Source: Streptomyces sp. NBC_00513
GTDB taxonomy: Bacteria > Actinomycetota > Actinomycetes > Streptomycetales > Streptomycetaceae
NCBI RefSeq assembly: GCF_041431415.1
Contig: NZ_CP107845.1
Coordinates: 4,464,001-4,528,000, forward strand
Direction of reading: 5' to 3'
Length of the DNA: 64,000 bases
This document shows positions 62,279 through 64,000 of this stretch, piece by piece. Numbering within the stretch: position 1 is the stretch's first letter; each line of letters opens with the position of its first letter. Both the position numbers and the translations under genes were made by a program. The notes below the pieces were generated by a model that did not search any database, had not been told where the DNA came from, and saw nothing but the letters and a program-made list of their open reading frames with translations.

Positions 62279-62470
62279 CTACGGACGCGGACCGGACGCG
62301 TGGTTGTCCAGCGTCACGATCTCCTCGTCCGCGGCCTTGTCTTCCTGCCCGAGCAGCGGCGTACCGCCCGAGGCATGGTTGTCCAGCGGTTTGATCTCGA
62401 TGCCCGACGCGTGGTTGTCGAGCGGCTTGATGTCGCCTTCCTTGGGAAGAGCGTTCTCGTTCGTCGTCAT
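62279..62470 (-). CDS. afsS: AfsS (AfsR2)-like small sigma-factor-like regulatory protein
   Basis: The 63-residue protein contains three copies of 'LDNHASG' (around residues 17-23, 29-35 and 54-60), spaced by acidic or mixed linkers. S. coelicolor AfsS is also 63 residues with three T-x-x-D-N-H-M-P-type repeats and stimulates antibiotic synthesis by an unknown mechanism. Here the Asp-Asn-His core is kept but the following Met-Pro is Ala-Ser-Gly. It lies downstream of afsR in the same direction, behind a probable AfsR box. RBS GGAG precedes ATG at 62470. Confidence 0.85.
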   Translation of the reverse strand: MTTNENALPKEGDIKPLDNHASGIEIKPLDNHASGGTPLLGQEDKAADEEIVTLDNHASGPRP

Positions 62471-62495
62471 CGGATCTCCTGATGGATGAGTCGGG

Positions 62496-62531
62496 CCCGT
62501 TCGGCGATTCCCCCGTGGACCGCCGAACGGG
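62496..62531 (-). promoter_or_regulatory. Hairpin in the afsS leader
   Basis: Perfect 11-bp arms CCCGTTCGGCG (62496-62506) and CGCCGAACGGG (62521-62531), 26-61 nt upstream of the afsS ATG. It could work as an attenuator or mRNA-stability element. Confidence 0.55.
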
Positions 62532-62598
62532 TAGTCCTCCAGTCGACCCGCGAGTCCCCCCGACGCGTCGAGTCGATGTACCCATCATGGCCCGCGGC

Positions 62599-62617
62599 GA
62601 TAAACGAACGATGAACG
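62599..62617 (-). promoter_or_regulatory. Probable AfsR-binding direct repeats upstream of afsS
   Basis: On the minus strand, CGTTCATC and CGTTTATC are spaced at 11 bp (62610-62617 and 62599-62606). In S. coelicolor phosphorylated AfsR binds such direct repeats overlapping the afsS -35 region. A -10-like TACATC follows about 18 nt downstream. Confidence 0.7.
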
Positions 62618-62643
62618 TCCCGTTCATCCGGCGAAAGCGCTGG

Positions 62644-64000
62644 TCAGGCCGCTACCTGCGAGGCCAGCAGGGTGCGTACTTCGGCCAGTTCCGAGGAACC
62701 GAGCCGCTCGAAGACCGTTTCGGCGTCCCGCCAGCACACCCGCGCCCGGTCCGTCTGCCCCAACCGCACCAGCGCCTTGCCCAGCACCGTCAGCACCGTG
62801 GCCCGCCGCCACTCGCCGCCGATCCCGCGCAGGGCGATGGCCTGCTCGGCGTGCGAGGCCGCCAACGTGGGCCGGCGGGCGGCGAGATGGGCCTCGGCGA
62901 GCCGGAAGTGCGTCACGCCCTCCCACAGCGGTTGCCGGTTGTCGTGGAAGAGCGTCAACGCCTCCGCGAGCTGCGCCAGGGCTTCTCCCAGCCGGCCCGC
63001 CTGGGTGAGCGCGATGCCCAGCGCGTACCGGCCGTTGGCCAGCCGCAGGGTCAGGCCCATCCGGTCGTAGATGTCGATGCCCTGTTGTGCGAGCTCTATG
63101 GCGCTGGTGAGCCGGCCCAGCATCACATGGATCCGGGACAGGTTGCACAGGGCGCTGGCCTCGCCGACGAAGTTCCCGTCGGCCCGGAAGTTCTCGATGG
63201 CCTCCAACAGGAACCGTTCGCCGTCCGCGTGCCGGCCCTCGTACAGGGCGATGATGCCGCGGTCGTTGGGAGCCCAGCAGTTCGGCAGCGGGTCCTCGGC
63301 CTCGCGGGCCAGCGCCGTGGCCCGGCTGGCCTCGCCGTCGGCCTCGGCGAACCGGCCCGCGACCAGGTGCACGATGGTGAGCGTGATCCGCGCCCGCCCC
63401 TCGGCGTGCGGGTCACCGGCGGCGTGCGCGGCCTCGCACAGGGCGACGGCGGCCGACTCGTACTGCTTGGAGTTGGCCCCCGACTCGGTGAGGTCCTTGG
63501 CCGCCCACAGCAGGTCCACGGAGCGGCGCAGCACGTCGACCAGGCCGCCGCGCCCGGTGGTGCGCACGGAGGCCTGTCGGACGCACGCCAACAGCGGGTC
63601 CGCCTCGGCGAACAGCCAGTCCAGTGCGGCGCGCGGCTCGGTGAAGACCAGGCCGGGGTGGTGGGTGGCGGCCATGTGGGCGGGCAGCCGGTCGCCGGGC
63701 CGCTCCAGGGCGTACACCCCGGCGGCGGTGGCCAGGTAGAAGTCCAGGAGTCGGTCGAGGGCGGCGTCGCGCCCGCTCGGCGGCTGCTCGTCGCGCTCCG
63801 CGCAGGCACGTGCGTAGAGACGGACCAGGTCGTGGAAGCGGTAGCGGCCGGGTGCGGCGGATTCGAGGAGGGAGCAGTCGACTAAAGCCTCCAGGAGGTC
63901 CTCGGTGTCGTGCTCGGGCAGGTCGAGCACGGCCGCCGCCGCGGCGAGGGAGATGTCGGGCCCGTCGGCGAGCCCGAGGAGCCGGAACGCCCGCTGCTGG
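62644..64000 (-). CDS. afsR: AfsR global regulator, C-terminal part (5' end outside window)
   Basis: The frame is open to the window edge (452 codons seen). It contains the end of the NB-ARC ATPase region ('LLGLADGPDISLAAAAAVLDLPEH', 'YRFHDLVRLYARACA') and the C-terminal TPR domain. The OmpR-like DNA-binding domain lies beyond 64000. AfsR is a SARP phosphorylated by AfsK that activates afsS. A TTA leucine codon at 63883-63885 is unusual for such a GC-rich gene and predicts bldA dependence. Confidence 0.95.
   Translation of the reverse strand, partial: QQRAFRLLGLADGPDISLAAAAAVLDLPEHDTEDLLEALVDCSLLESAAPGRYRFHDLVRLYARACAERDEQPPSGRDAALDRLLDFYLATAAGVYALERPGDRLPAHMAATHHPGLVFTEPRAALDWLFAEADPLLACVRQASVRTTGRGGLVDVLRRSVDLLWAAKDLTESGANSKQYESAAVALCEAAHAAGDPHAEGRARITLTIVHLVAGRFAEADGEASRATALAREAEDPLPNCWAPNDRGIIALYEGRHADGERFLLEAIENFRADGNFVGEASALCNLSRIHVMLGRLTSAIELAQQGIDIYDRMGLTLRLANGRYALGIALTQAGRLGEALAQLAEALTLFHDNRQPLWEGVTHFRLAEAHLAARRPTLAASHAEQAIALRGIGGEWRRATVLTVLGKALVRLGQTDRARVCWRDAETVFERLGSSELAEVRTLLASQVAA

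Noticed and set aside
62279..62470. Multi-core RiPP precursor with three LDNHASG cores
   Set aside because: Position downstream of afsR, length of 63 residues and the DNH repeats fit AfsS better, and no RiPP maturase is nearby (the methyltransferase is separated by a terminator).

Overview
The window is chromosomal DNA of a Streptomyces or close relative. Composition is very GC-rich with strong third-position GC. Starts are often GTG, genes are packed with 4-nt overlaps, and the gene set is Streptomyces-specific: the iron repressor gene dmdR1, a WhiJ-type XRE/DUF397/ATPase cluster, an SCO4402-family gene, purU, and the antibiotic regulators afsK, afsS and afsR. No rRNA, tRNA, CRISPR array or transposase was recognised.

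Layout. 0-2.8 kb: end of a GAF-like protein, an M15 peptidase gene cut off at its 3' end, corA and a SIS-domain sugar isomerase. 2.8-7.1 kb: dmdR1 with a DasR-like site, a TTA-containing hydrolase gene behind a LexA-like box, and a partly duplicated DUF397/XRE/anti-sigma-like ATPase cluster. 7.1-20.2 kb: an ABC exporter pair, a primase-like protein, a TPR regulator, an envelope protein, a branched-chain-type binding lipoprotein, purU, an ECF sigma/anti-sigma pair and an EF-hand protein. 20.5-61.3 kb: acyl-CoA catabolism genes dominate, interrupted at 26.0-30.0 kb by a HATPase gene, a small hypothetical and a lower-GC restriction-modification pair of the PaeR7I/XhoI type, and at 48.7-57 kb by a core block with afsK and a cyclophilin. 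61.3-64 kb: a methyltransferase, afsS and the 3' part of afsR.

The most interesting content is a probable unnamed regulon. Eleven copies of a palindrome, consensus CTGACGNNNCGTCAG flanked by A/T, sit in promoter regions of the catabolic genes between 22.2 and 59.6 kb, mostly 16-27 bp before a start codon. One weaker copy overlaps the start codon of the only TetR-family gene in the window (48051-48698). The genes behind these sites encode two acyl-CoA ligases (one FadD3-like), an ADP-forming acyl-CoA synthetase, several acyl-CoA dehydrogenases including an adjacent large/small pair, an SDR, a zinc alcohol dehydrogenase, two crotonases, two thiolase-like lipid-transfer proteins with two DUF35 proteins, an amidohydrolase, a cyclase-family hydrolase, an FMO, a flavin reductase, a DoxX-like protein and a deazaflavin-dependent reductase. 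The enzyme classes resemble actinobacterial steroid side-chain and ring-D degradation, but no steroid ring-cleaving genes are present, so the substrate is unknown.

Regulatory connections visible at sequence level: DasR to SIS isomerase/dmdR1, DNA damage and bldA to the hydrolase, the TetR protein to the catabolic regulon, and AfsK to AfsR to AfsS, where direct repeats resembling the AfsR box lie before afsS. The afsK and afsS genes, close neighbours in S. coelicolor, are about 9.7 kb apart here, with regulon genes among the intervening DNA.
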